From Nocardia blacklockiae (lineage in GTDB: Bacteria; Actinomycetota; Actinomycetes; Mycobacteriales; Mycobacteriaceae): DNA of 64,000 nucleotides. Below are positions 53,756 through 61,707 of this stretch, piece by piece. Location: the NCBI RefSeq assembly GCF_015477355.1, contig NZ_JADLRJ010000004.1, positions 124,001-188,000 of the forward strand, written 5' to 3'. Position 1 is the first letter of the stretch; each line of letters begins with the position of its first letter. Under the pieces are notes generated by a model. That model saw nothing but the letters and a program-made list of their open reading frames with translations. It had not been told where the DNA came from and did not search any database. The position numbers and the translations under genes were made by a program.

Positions 53756-54688
53756 TCACGCGTCCACCAAATCCGGATCGACTCGACGTAGCGCAGATGC
53801 CAGCCACTCAGTACCCCGGTGCTGTGGTGGCATGTCCGCCAGTCCGGCCGTGGCCTCCGCTACGGCCTGCGGGTGCTCCCCGAGTAGGGACAACACACCC
53901 CCACGCTGAATCGCGCCGAACGGGGCGGTCCACCAGTACATAGCGTTCGGTGCCTGCTCTCCGCTCGCTGCCTCCGCGGCTTCGTCAGCAGCCGCCAGCG
54001 CGGTCAGGGCTTCTCGCCTTTCACCGCGTGCGGCGAGCAACTCAGCGCGGCGCATACGGGCATAAGCGGTCACCACCGGATGTGCCCCGGGAACGTTCAG
54101 TGCGGCGTCGGACAGATCCAGGACTTCCGCGTAGTCGCCGGTGGCTCCCCACGTGACGTATCCCGTGAATCCCAAGCTGTGTACGAGCCGGTCCGGATCG
54201 CGTGCTTCGGTCGCGAGTTCTACGGCCGTGTCCATGCTTCGGCGCGCGGCTGTATCGGCACCTACCGCGTGTTCCAGCCATGCCCGGTACTGCGTCACCT
54301 CGGACGCCAGCGTTGCGGCTTCTCGCTGGACCGTGCGCGCTTCGTGTACGAACTGTTCCACCATCGCGGACATACCGCGTACCGCAGGAAGGACCGCCAG
54401 AGCACCCGTGGCGTCCTCAACGCGCCGGATACTCGTCAGCATCGAATCCACCTCCGCGAGAGCTTGAGCGTCCACGCTGGACGGCGTACGCGCGGCCACA
54501 GTGAGCCGACCCAAATCTGTTGTGCCCAAGACGCGTTCGTATGCCGCGGCAACTCCGGCGGGTAGCGGCCGCTGCCCTTTCTCGATCTGACTCAGATACG
54601 AACGGCTGTAGAAAGTTCGTTCGGCCATCACACGCAGCGATATACCCGCCGCCTCGCGGGCGGCACGCAGGAGTGAGCCGGTGTTCAC
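53756..54688 (-). CDS. XRE-family regulator with TPR-like C-terminal domain
   Basis: A 310-residue protein. The N-terminal helix-turn-helix (~1-60) reads LLRAAREAAGISLRVMAERT and YSRSYLSQIEKGQRPLP. The remaining 250 residues are helical repeats rich in Ala and Glu, like the tetratricopeptide-like sensing domains of actinobacterial XRE regulators. The GTG at 54688 is used because the HTH starts right there. It is divergent from the small-gene cluster at 54864 and probably controls the island. Confidence 0.8.
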   Translation of the reverse strand: MNTGSLLRAAREAAGISLRVMAERTFYSRSYLSQIEKGQRPLPAGVAAAYERVLGTTDLGRLTVAARTPSSVDAQALAEVDSMLTSIRRVEDATGALAVLPAVRGMSAMVEQFVHEARTVQREAATLASEVTQYRAWLEHAVGADTAARRSMDTAVELATEARDPDRLVHSLGFTGYVTWGATGDYAEVLDLSDAALNVPGAHPVVTAYARMRRAELLAARGERREALTALAAADEAAEAASGEQAPNAMYWWTAPFGAIQRGGVLSLLGEHPQAVAEATAGLADMPPQHRGTEWLASALRRVDPDLVDA

Positions 54689-54863
54689 AATGCCCAGCCT
54701 AGCGAGCTTGCGGACACCTGTGGACGCGGAAACCCTTCGCATTCTCGGCCGATACGAGGAATCTCGAAGACGCGCCACAGAGGGTCGTAGCCGACAACCA
54801 CCCCGTCCGGTTCCCCTCTGTGTCCGCTTCCAACACGCTGAGTACACGGGGACGGGAGTACCG

Positions 54864-55172
54864 ATGCGATATCGACCGACCGCGCTGGGTTGGGTAGATC
54901 CGGAGATAACCGACGCGCTCATGTGGGACCGCGCCCAAGTGCAACGCCTGGCGCGCTCGCTCGGATACGTGATCATCTGGCCCGAGCCCTCGCTCACCCC
55001 GCTTGCCGACCAGGTGCGGTCCGCCGACGTGGATGCGGTGATCACCCCGTCACCGCAACACCTGAGCCCACTCGCGCTCAACGGGATCTTGTACTTCGCG
55101 GAGATCGAAACACTCTCTCCGCGACTGAGTTTCGCTCGCTGGACGATGCTCCGAGAGGGATGTTTCGTGTGA
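54864..55172 (+). CDS. island hypothetical protein, weakly resolvase-like
   Basis: A 102-residue protein starting MRYRPTALGWVDPEITDALM. The segment QVQRLARSLGYVIIWPEP and DVDAVITPSPQHLSP faintly recalls the DAVIV region of serine-recombinase catalytic domains, but the N-terminal catalytic serine motif is absent. GGGAG lies 5 nt before the ATG. Its stop overlaps the next gene by GTGA. Function unknown. Confidence 0.55.
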   Translation: MRYRPTALGWVDPEITDALMWDRAQVQRLARSLGYVIIWPEPSLTPLADQVRSADVDAVITPSPQHLSPLALNGILYFAEIETLSPRLSFARWTMLREGCFV

Positions 55173-55414
55173 GGTGGCGCAATCGCAACCACGGCAAGAC
55201 CGTGGAAGCGATCCAAGAGCGGATACGCCGCGAACAGACTGTGGTCGGATGGACGCACGATGCACCAGCCGAGCCGTTCACACCCGACCAGGCGCATAAG
55301 GCGATGCAGCAGCATCGAGAGTGCCGGGTAGAAGACTGCGACCGGAAACGAGCGACGTTCCGGACGCTGATCGAGGCCGGACGAGTCAAGCCCGACTCAG
55401 GCCGGACCCGATAG
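55169..55414 (+). CDS. small basic island protein with paired cysteines
   Basis: An 81-residue, Arg/Lys-rich protein. QQHRECRVEDCDRKRATFRT holds a CX4C pair that could bind a metal or form a disulfide. GAGAGGGA lies 8 nt before the GTG at 55169; an ATG at 55160 is the alternative. It overlaps the previous gene by GTGA. Proteins of this look are common in actinobacterial integrative elements, but I cannot name a function. Confidence 0.55.
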   Translation: MRWRNRNHGKTVEAIQERIRREQTVVGWTHDAPAEPFTPDQAHKAMQQHRECRVEDCDRKRATFRTLIEAGRVKPDSGRTR

Positions 55415-55450
55415 GCTCGCCTACCGGTACAGCCGACGCGAGGGGAAGCA

Positions 55451-55930
55451 ATGAGCGACGAACAAATCGGGTTCGATATTGAGTTCGACGACAAGACACA
55501 AGCGTTCTTGGATTGGGTTGCTCCCGAGAATATGGAGGCTCACGTACGCGCCTTCCTCTCTGACACTGTGCCGGGAATCGCGGACTACTCGGACGAGTGG
55601 TGGAAGCGTCCGCTACTGCTCGACATCCTTGAAGCGTCGAAACAAGTATTCGGTGACTGGTCCGGATTCATCTCGCCGGAGAACCGGGAGAGCGCCGACC
55701 GGCTCGTAAGGTTCATCGGCGAATGCTGCGCACGAAGCCGGTCCGGTGTCCGCTGGGTGAATATTCCGGAATGGAATTCGGCACTGTACCCAGATTTCGG
55801 TCCCTCGATACGGGTCGACGACGACCCGATGACCGACACATCTATGGTCGCGATAACCAAGAGCCTGTTCGGCAACGCCGGGCCGGCAACGATCGAATAC
55901 AGCATTCGCAAGGTCGGCATACCGACCTGA
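55451..55930 (+). CDS. acidic island protein of unknown function
   Basis: A 159-residue, strongly acidic protein (EQIGFDIEFDDKTQAFLDWV at the start), with no membrane segment and two adjacent cysteines (ECCARS) mid-protein. GAGGGG lies 5 nt before the ATG. It is 32 bp upstream of the PD-(D/E)XK-like gene on the same strand. An acidic partner beside a putative nuclease could be an immunity or antitoxin protein, but that is inference from charge and position only. Confidence 0.6.
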   Translation: MSDEQIGFDIEFDDKTQAFLDWVAPENMEAHVRAFLSDTVPGIADYSDEWWKRPLLLDILEASKQVFGDWSGFISPENRESADRLVRFIGECCARSRSGVRWVNIPEWNSALYPDFGPSIRVDDDPMTDTSMVAITKSLFGNAGPATIEYSIRKVGIPT

Positions 55931-55962
55931 CACTCCAGATGTAAACGGGGGTGGGTACAGCC

Positions 55963-56997
55963 GTGCCCGACGAATACGACAGGTTCCGGCGAGGACTTAC
56001 CAACTACGAGCGCGGCCTGTATTTCGAACTGGGGAGAGCGCATGAGCGCGGCGAAACCCCGGAAAGAGGCTGGGTAAGACAGTTCGTTATTCGGACAGAG
56101 CACGGTCCGCGAGTACTCGACAACGCTAAGACAGAGGGTAGGGGCACCCGCTCCATCGAACGCAAGTCTGGACGGATCAACGAGCGGGAGACTCATGGAC
56201 AACTGAAGAAGGAACGCTCAGCGCTCGAAACAGGTCAGCTTACGCGCAGCGGTTGGGAAACGGTCCAGGGCGAGCAAATACCGAGGACCATACGCGAAGA
56301 GTTGCAAAGCATGGCCCGAGATTTTCGCGGGCGATTCCACCACGAGGTTGTTTCTAGAGCTGATGCGCTGCGAGCGATGAAGCTTGGCCAATCGCTCGTT
56401 GCGAAGCAACTCGAATTAGTTCGGGCGTACGAACTGGACCGTGCCGACCGTGCCCGGAAGCGCCTGGCGAATATTCGTGAGATCGTCCGCCAGCGAGAAG
56501 CCGAAGAGAAAGCGGAGCGACAACGCGCAGACCGTGAGCGAAAAACTCGCGAGGAACGCGCCCGAGTGCAAGCCAGAGCCGCACGGGAAGCGGCGCGGGA
56601 GTTCCCGACTCTCGGGGAACTCCTAGCCCGGAATGAGAGCCACACCGACGAGAACACCGGGCGTCATCGAGCCGACGCCGCGGAGAACGTACGCCAGCGG
56701 GAGGCCGCCGACGCTGCCGAGAAGGCTGAGAGGGAGCGCGAGGCGACTGAAGCCGCACGAAGGCTCCAACGCGAAGCGGCTGACAGACTCGCACTGAAAG
56801 CTCAGAGAGAACGCGAACTGGCCGCCAAGGGCCAACCCGGAGACATGGCCCGCGAGGTCAATGACTTGATGCTGGTCACGCGGCCGACACCCGGAATAGA
56901 GTCACCGCACCGCGAGCCACCACAGACCGGCCAGACTCGCGGCGGCCGGGAAGCGCGCGGACGAGAACGCAAAGGACAGGAACGCATCCGCGACTAG
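55963..56997 (+). CDS. charged coiled-coil protein with PD-(D/E)XK-like N-terminus
   Basis: A 344-residue protein. Residues 1-130 look like a restriction-endonuclease-fold domain: Glu16 and Glu22 in a first helix (NYERGLYFELGRAHERG), then RVLD (Asp53) and SIERKSG (Glu66-X-Lys68), the D...ExK pattern. Residues ~165-310 are a long Glu/Arg/Ala coiled coil (REAEEKAERQRADRERKTRE). The C-terminus is Gly/Arg-rich. The GTG at 55963 is chosen because GGGGGTGGG lies about 7 nt upstream. It may be a nuclease effector or defence protein. Confidence 0.62.
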   Translation: MPDEYDRFRRGLTNYERGLYFELGRAHERGETPERGWVRQFVIRTEHGPRVLDNAKTEGRGTRSIERKSGRINERETHGQLKKERSALETGQLTRSGWETVQGEQIPRTIREELQSMARDFRGRFHHEVVSRADALRAMKLGQSLVAKQLELVRAYELDRADRARKRLANIREIVRQREAEEKAERQRADRERKTREERARVQARAAREAAREFPTLGELLARNESHTDENTGRHRADAAENVRQREAADAAEKAEREREATEAARRLQREAADRLALKAQRERELAAKGQPGDMAREVNDLMLVTRPTPGIESPHREPPQTGQTRGGREARGRERKGQERIRD

Positions 56998-57019
56998 ACA
57001 AGAACCAGAGACAACAGCG

Positions 57020-58018
57020 CTAAAGCACCGGACGCTCCTTTCCTGCTTCATCGGCATCGAGTAGATCCAAAACGAACCGCAATAGTTCGGAGTCGCGTGC
57101 TCTCAGTTCACCATAGGAGGGCCTTTTCGTATTGCCGTGAACTAAATTGCTGCGAATATTGTATGCGTCTTTGAAATATGCTACGGGCTCCATGCCTCCA
57201 TATTCCCCGTCGAGTATTTCAGCCTTCTCAGTGGCCAACTTCGATATCGATTCCCTCTTGTCTTCGCGAAGTAGATCCAGTAGTCGCTTCTTGACAGATG
57301 GTTCACCGTCCGTCCATGCTTTGACCAGCCGCTTTAGACGATCCAGCCCGGCAAGAATATCCGGCTCCACTGTTCGACCGACAAGAAGAGCTTCCACAGC
57401 AGTTACCAAGAGGATGTACCGCACCTCTGGATTTTCGTCCCATAATGCATCATGGACGAGGCGGTACGCGAGATCGCGCTTAACGGACCATGTTGTTACA
57501 TCCGATCTTCGGATATCGCGCAGAAGCGTTTCGAACTGGCGTATACCTACTGCCACTTTCGCACCCGCAGTAGAGTTTATGAACTTTGGAAAAGGCTCGG
57601 TTCGAAACACTTGCAATTGATCGCTGTCCACGATTAGGCGATCTCCTTCGGAAATGCTGATTTCACCGAACGGGAAGGGAACGTAAGCACTGACGATAAA
57701 GCCTTCAGAGAAGACGGGCGAGTCGTCTTCCCCGAAATCCACTGCGATAATCTGACGAGCGAATACTTTGAGTAAATATCGTTTCCAACGGCGGCCTGCA
57801 CATATGGCATCATCAACACTGTCGTACCCGATGCCTTGGACCGCCAAATCCGACAGCTCGTCGATATTCCTGCCAGATATGGTCGATCTCAGGGAGACCT
57901 TGCCCTCTAAATCTGAATCAGCCAACACATACGTCTCTGCTTTGACATCCAGATGGTTACCTCTGACGATTTTGAAACGGTGGCGGAATGTATAGTTCAC
58001 ATTAACGAATGTTTCCAT
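57020..58018 (-). CDS. HEPN-like (ApeA/Apea-type) protein with RX4H motif
   Basis: A 332-residue protein, visibly AT-richer than its surroundings. The first ~170 residues are beta-rich (HRFKIVRGNHLDVKAETYVL). The C-terminal ~150 residues are helical, with RYILLVTAVEALLVGRTVEP and FKDAYNIRSNLVHGNTKR. Arg289-X4-His294 (RSNLVH) matches the catalytic motif of HEPN ribonucleases, and the VEALL plus RSxLVHG pairing is typical of ApeA-like HEPN domains. Such proteins are often anti-phage or toxin RNases. The ATG at 58018 has only a weak AGAG upstream. Confidence 0.7.
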   Translation of the reverse strand: METFVNVNYTFRHRFKIVRGNHLDVKAETYVLADSDLEGKVSLRSTISGRNIDELSDLAVQGIGYDSVDDAICAGRRWKRYLLKVFARQIIAVDFGEDDSPVFSEGFIVSAYVPFPFGEISISEGDRLIVDSDQLQVFRTEPFPKFINSTAGAKVAVGIRQFETLLRDIRRSDVTTWSVKRDLAYRLVHDALWDENPEVRYILLVTAVEALLVGRTVEPDILAGLDRLKRLVKAWTDGEPSVKKRLLDLLREDKRESISKLATEKAEILDGEYGGMEPVAYFKDAYNIRSNLVHGNTKRPSYGELRARDSELLRFVLDLLDADEAGKERPVL

Positions 58019-58116
58019 ACGACTCTAAACATGAGGGACCATTCGGGAAATCTCGTCGAGAGACCGGGTAGCCGCTCGATGTATCTCTGAAACGGGCACA
58101 GTTGGTGACCCGGCGG

Positions 58117-58317
58117 CTACGTCCCTGGCGGCTTACCTCGGGGACGAAGGGAACTATCTTCATCCTCGTCCGGCGCTTTCCGGTGCGGTGTTCTGAACAG
58201 GTTCGCAAGCGCGTTGATGATCTCCGCACGCGTCTCGGGCGGTGCGCCCCGAAGGGCATAGATGCAGACAGCCGATCCACAGATGACCGCTATTGCGGCA
58301 GTTGTTCCCACGTCCAT
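58117..58317 (-). CDS. small single-pass membrane protein of the island
   Basis: A 66-residue protein. The first 25 residues form a transmembrane helix (MDVGTTAAIAVICGSAVCIY) and the rest is a cytoplasmic, charged tail (AEIINALANLF, then DEDEDSS). The ATG at 58317 has GGAAGG about 11 nt upstream. Last gene before the right junction. Function unknown. Confidence 0.5.
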   Translation of the reverse strand: MDVGTTAAIAVICGSAVCIYALRGAPPETRAEIINALANLFRTPHRKAPDEDEDSSLRPRGKPPGT

Positions 58318-58436
58318 ACCGGTTCGAACCTTCCTCGGCCCCAGGAAGGCGTAGACGGCCTCACCTCTGACCAGATGTGTACCCATGCTGGTAAGGTGAC
58401 GGCTCAATTCGTCGGACGGGCAACATCTTACATGAT

Positions 58437-58532
58437 TCAGCCTGGTTGCACAGATACCGACTCGGCGACGACCACCGCGAGGGCCAACCCGGCCAGCACC
58501 AGAGTGCGAATTCGCTTGTCGGAGAGGTTCAT
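58437..58532 (-). pseudogene. barnase 5' fragment at the right island edge
   Basis: The first 22 or so codons match the start of the intact barnase gene (MNLSDKRIRTL, then VLAGLALAVVVA). The reading then runs into island sequence and stops after 31 codons. Its ATG overlaps the xthA stop by ATGA, exactly as the intact barnase overlaps the xthA fragment at 53390. It shows that the element carried a piece of an xthA-barnase junction. Confidence 0.85.
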
Positions 58533-58657
58533 CGGTACTGCACCGTGACCGGGGCGTGGTCGGACCAGCGCAGGGCGTACTCCGAGGCGCGTTCCACCAC
58601 CGCGTGTTTCGCGCGGCCCGCGATGTCGCCGCGGGCCAGGTGGTAGTCGATGCGCCA
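58465..58657. repeat. right copy of diverged ~195-bp direct repeat (attR side of island)
   Basis: Aligns with 53323-53518 (barnase start plus xthA end). The block 58620-58657 is identical to 53481-53518. The rest differs at many positions, so this copy probably came from a related genome with the element rather than from a fresh target duplication. Confidence 0.85.
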
Positions 58658-59371
58658 GCCGGCGTCGTTGTCGAAGGCTCGGCCTCGGTAGGACCACCAG
58701 CTGTATGGGCCGGGGACGCCGGGGTGCAAGGTGCGGACGACGTCGACGTAGCCGGCGGCGAGTATCTCGTCGATCCAGGCGCGTTCGCCGGGCAGGAAGC
58801 CCGAGTTCTTCACGTTGCCCTTCCAGTTCTTGATGTCCAGCTCGGTGTGCGCGACGTTCCAGTCGCCGCAGATCACGAAGTCGCCGGGCTGTGCCTTCAG
58901 GTGCGCGCCCAATTCGCCGAGGAAGCGGTACTTCTCGTCCTGCATGGGCGTGTCGGCCTCGCCGGTGTGCACGTACACGCTCGCCACGGTGAGACCGTCG
59001 AACTCCGCCTCGACGTAGCGGCCGATGCCGTCGAACTCCGCGCTGCCGAAGCCGACCCGCACCGCGCGCGGCTCGCGCCGGGACAGGATGCCCACGCCCG
59101 CACGCCCCTTCAGCCCCGGCTCGGCATGTGCGAGATGCCAGCCGGCGTCCAGCGCGGGCGCCAGCGCCTTGCGGGTCTGCTCGTCGGTTGCTCGGGTCTC
59201 CTGCAGGCAGATGATGTCGGCCTCGGTGGCCGCGAGCCACTCGAGCATGCCCTTGCCGGTCTTGCCGGTCGCCGCGCGAATCCCGTTCACGTTGATCGTC
59301 GAGATCGTGCAGTAGCAGGCGTAGTTGTCCGACCAGGACTTCGGGAAGAGATCGTGTGCGGCCACCGCCAC
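58529..59371 (-). CDS. xthA: exodeoxyribonuclease III (AP endonuclease)
   Basis: A 280-residue Mg-dependent enzyme of the ExoIII family acting in base-excision repair. It has STINVNGIRAA (catalytic Asn), CLQETRATDEQ (metal Glu), GDWNVAHTELDIKNWKGN (catalytic Asp/Asn), IDYHLAR and the C-terminal WSDHAPV (Asp-His). The GTG at 59371 (or 59365) is used; no ATG lies near the N-terminus. The last ~43 codons lie inside the island repeat and appear to be supplied by the element, so this is a hybrid but intact gene. Confidence 0.93.
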   Translation of the reverse strand: MAVAAHDLFPKSWSDNYACYCTISTINVNGIRAATGKTGKGMLEWLAATEADIICLQETRATDEQTRKALAPALDAGWHLAHAEPGLKGRAGVGILSRREPRAVRVGFGSAEFDGIGRYVEAEFDGLTVASVYVHTGEADTPMQDEKYRFLGELGAHLKAQPGDFVICGDWNVAHTELDIKNWKGNVKNSGFLPGERAWIDEILAAGYVDVVRTLHPGVPGPYSWWSYRGRAFDNDAGWRIDYHLARGDIAGRAKHAVVERASEYALRWSDHAPVTVQYR

Positions 59372-59522
59372 ACGATAGCCCGGCCCGGGTGCGCGGGCGT
59401 GCGGGCTACTGAAACACAGTCTGTTTACATGTTGCCGTAGCGCCCCTGCGGGAGCCGTGCCGACCGTACAATCTGGTCATCAACTCCTGTGGACATCGAG
59501 GTCCAGGAAGGGGTGACGAACG

Positions 59523-60377
59523 ATGACGTCCGGCACCGCCAAGTCCGCCCTCCCGCTCGCACCGATGACGGCGTTGCACACGGGTTCCGGGGATCCGCTG
59601 CTGCTGTTGCACGGGTTTATGCTCTCTCCGCACTGCTGGGAGCAGGTCGCATTCCGATTGTCCGGCACGTGCGAGGTGTTCGCGCCCGCCTTCCCGGGCC
59701 ACTGGGGCGGGCCCGACCTCGCGGGCTGGTATATCGACATCGACGTGCTGGCCGACCGCGTCGAGGCGCAATTGGACGAGATAGGTTGGCGCACATGCCA
59801 TATCGCGGGCAACTCGCTCGGCGCCTGGGTCGGCTTCGAGCTGGCCCGGCGCGGGCGGGCCCGCACCCTCACCGCGATCGCGCCCGCCGGCGGCTGGCAG
59901 TCGCCGTCGCTGTTGCAGATCCGGGTGGGGCTGAAGTTCCTGTCGCTGGTGCCGGTGGTGGAGATCGGCAAGCGCCTGCCGCCGCCGGTCCGGCTGAGCG
60001 CACCGGTCCGGCAGTTCGTGGCGTATCTGCTGAGCAAGAACACCGGGGCGGCGGCGCGGCGCGGCGTGGAGGCGGCCATCACCTCGGCGGTGCACTGCAC
60101 GGCCTTGCTGCCGCTGCTGGCCGGCGGGCTGCGCATGCCCGCCCTGGAGGATATGTCCACTCTGCGCACGCCGGTGCGGCTGCTGCTGAGCGAGCACGAC
60201 CGGGTGATCCCGAATCGCGCCTTCGCCCAGCGCTTCCTGCGGGAGCTGCCCGAGTCCGCGGACCGCATCCTCGTGCACGGCGTCGGTCACGTCCCCATGC
60301 TGGAGGCGCCCGATCGCATCGCGACCCTCATCGCCGAGCACGTCTACGCCAGCCGCACGCATCTGCGTGCGGTGTGA
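59523..60377 (+). CDS. alpha/beta hydrolase
   Basis: A 284-residue hydrolase with the nucleophile elbow GNSLGAW (Ser about 98), the acid in LLLSEHDRVIPN and His in VHGVGHVPMLEAPD. The HGFMLSPHCWEQV oxyanion loop is near residue 30. The lid region (~120-200) is basic and hydrophobic. No signal peptide. The substrate (ester, lactone or epoxide) cannot be read. It is divergent from xthA and convergent with the acyl-CoA dehydrogenase operon. Confidence 0.87.
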   Translation: MTSGTAKSALPLAPMTALHTGSGDPLLLLHGFMLSPHCWEQVAFRLSGTCEVFAPAFPGHWGGPDLAGWYIDIDVLADRVEAQLDEIGWRTCHIAGNSLGAWVGFELARRGRARTLTAIAPAGGWQSPSLLQIRVGLKFLSLVPVVEIGKRLPPPVRLSAPVRQFVAYLLSKNTGAAARRGVEAAITSAVHCTALLPLLAGGLRMPALEDMSTLRTPVRLLLSEHDRVIPNRAFAQRFLRELPESADRILVHGVGHVPMLEAPDRIATLIAEHVYASRTHLRAV

Positions 60378-60428
60378 GGAGGCCGGCGGATCGGTCACCC
60401 CCTCGGCGCCGATCCGCCGGCTGCCCCT

Positions 60429-61682
60429 CTAGGAACCCAGTAGCCCCTTGGCGATGTGGGTCACCTGGATCTCGTTGCTGCCCGCGTAGATCATCAGCGA
60501 CTTCGCGTCGCGGGCAAGCTGTTCCACGCGGTACTCGGTCATGTAGCCGTTGCCGCCGAACAGCTGCACCGCCTCCATAGCGACCTCGGTGGCGGCCTCC
60601 GAGCAGTACAGCTTGATCGCCGACGCCTCCGCCAGGGTCGGAGGTTTGCCGGCGCGGGCGCGCTCGATCGAGTTGAACACCATGTTCTGCACGTTGATTC
60701 GCGCGACCTCCATCTTGGCCAGCTTGAGCTGCACCAGCTGGAAGCGGCCGATCTCCTGGCCCCACAGCTTGCGGCTCTTGGCGTAGTCCACGCAGAGCCG
60801 GTGACATTCGTTGATGATGCCCAGCGCCATGAAGCCGACGCCGAGCCGCTCGGCGGTGAAGCTGGAGCGGGCGCTCTCGCGGCCGTCGCCGCCCTTGTGC
60901 TCCTCGGTCTCGCCGAGCAGCCGGTCCCGGCCCAATCGCACGTTGTCGAAGAACAATTCGCCGGTCGGCGAGGCGTGCAGGCCCATCTTGCGGAACGGCT
61001 TGCCCTGCGTGAAACCCGCCATGCCCTTGTCGAGCACGAAGGTGAGCACCTTGCGGTCGCGCTTGTCTACGGCGGCGTCGCCCTCCTCCAGTTTGGCGTA
61101 GACGATGACCGTGTCGGCGTAGGGGCCGTTGGTGATGAACGTCTTCTGCCCGTTGAGGATGTAGTCCTCGCCGTCGCGCTTGACGTAGGTCTTCATGCCG
61201 CCGAACGCGTCCGAGCCGGAGTCGGGCTCCGTGATCGCCCACGCCGCAACCTTTTTCATGGTCACGATGTCCTTCAGCCACCGCTCCTGCTGCGCGAGCG
61301 TCCCGCGCGACATGATGGTGGTGGCGCCGAGACCGATGGACACGCCCAGCGCGGACACCAAACCCATGCAGACCCCGGACAATTCGCCGATCAGCACCGC
61401 CATCAGCGACTCCTGACCGCCGAACGGACCGCCGCCGGAGGACTTGTCCTTCTTCTCGCCGGACCCCTCCCCCGCCGCCCGGGCACGCTGTCCGGCCAGC
61501 ATCTTGTCGACCGCCTCGCCGCCCATGGCGTCGATGCCGAACTGTTCGAACAGCTTTCGGATCACCGGGTAGGGCAGCATCTCGCCGCTCTCCAGGGCGT
61601 CCAGGTGCGGGCGGACCTCCTTCGCGATGAAGGCGCGGGCCGCGTCGCGGATCATCTCATCGGTCTCGGACCATTCGAACAT
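60429..61682 (-). CDS. acyl-CoA dehydrogenase
   Basis: A 417-residue FAD enzyme introducing an alpha,beta double bond into acyl-CoA. It has WAITEPDSGSDAFG and FITNGPYADTVIV (flavin site), FRKMGLHASPTGELFFD, and QLFGGNGYMTEYRVEQLARD. The usual medium-chain catalytic Glu position reads IYAGSNEIQ, with Ala. A Glu in AERLGVGFM (about 278) matches the isovaleryl-CoA dehydrogenase position instead. A Gly/Ser/Lys-rich insert (~66-88) is unusual. Last gene of the operon that begins to the right. Confidence 0.9.
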   Translation of the reverse strand: MFEWSETDEMIRDAARAFIAKEVRPHLDALESGEMLPYPVIRKLFEQFGIDAMGGEAVDKMLAGQRARAAGEGSGEKKDKSSGGGPFGGQESLMAVLIGELSGVCMGLVSALGVSIGLGATTIMSRGTLAQQERWLKDIVTMKKVAAWAITEPDSGSDAFGGMKTYVKRDGEDYILNGQKTFITNGPYADTVIVYAKLEEGDAAVDKRDRKVLTFVLDKGMAGFTQGKPFRKMGLHASPTGELFFDNVRLGRDRLLGETEEHKGGDGRESARSSFTAERLGVGFMALGIINECHRLCVDYAKSRKLWGQEIGRFQLVQLKLAKMEVARINVQNMVFNSIERARAGKPPTLAEASAIKLYCSEAATEVAMEAVQLFGGNGYMTEYRVEQLARDAKSLMIYAGSNEIQVTHIAKGLLGS

Positions 61683-61707
61683 CGTTGTTCTCCAGAGGGT
61701 TTCGGGG

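Larger units (their letters stand above)
53519..58657. mobile_element. 5.1-kb genomic island integrated in the 3' end of xthA
   Basis: It is bounded by the 38-bp identical blocks of the flanking direct repeats, has visibly lower GC (especially 57.0-58.3 kb), and interrupts an xthA-barnase-barstar operon. It restores a full xthA by supplying its own 3' end. It carries the decayed start of a serine integrase next to the left junction, an XRE regulator, three small genes, a coiled-coil PD-(D/E)XK-like protein, a HEPN-like protein and a small membrane protein. No intact recombinase is present, so it is probably immobile now. Confidence 0.82.

Noticed and set aside
54864-55172. Intact resolvase for the island
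   Set aside because: Only a faint DAVIV-like segment is present and the catalytic-serine motif is missing.
58318-58332. GGTTCGAACC, resembling a tRNA T-loop and a possible tRNA attachment site
   Set aside because: No acceptor, D or anticodon arms fit around it; it lies in the leader of the small membrane-protein gene.
53519-58657. Island as an IS element or composite transposon
   Set aside because: No transposase, terminal inverted repeats or short target duplication; the ends are long direct repeats within xthA, as for site-specific integration.
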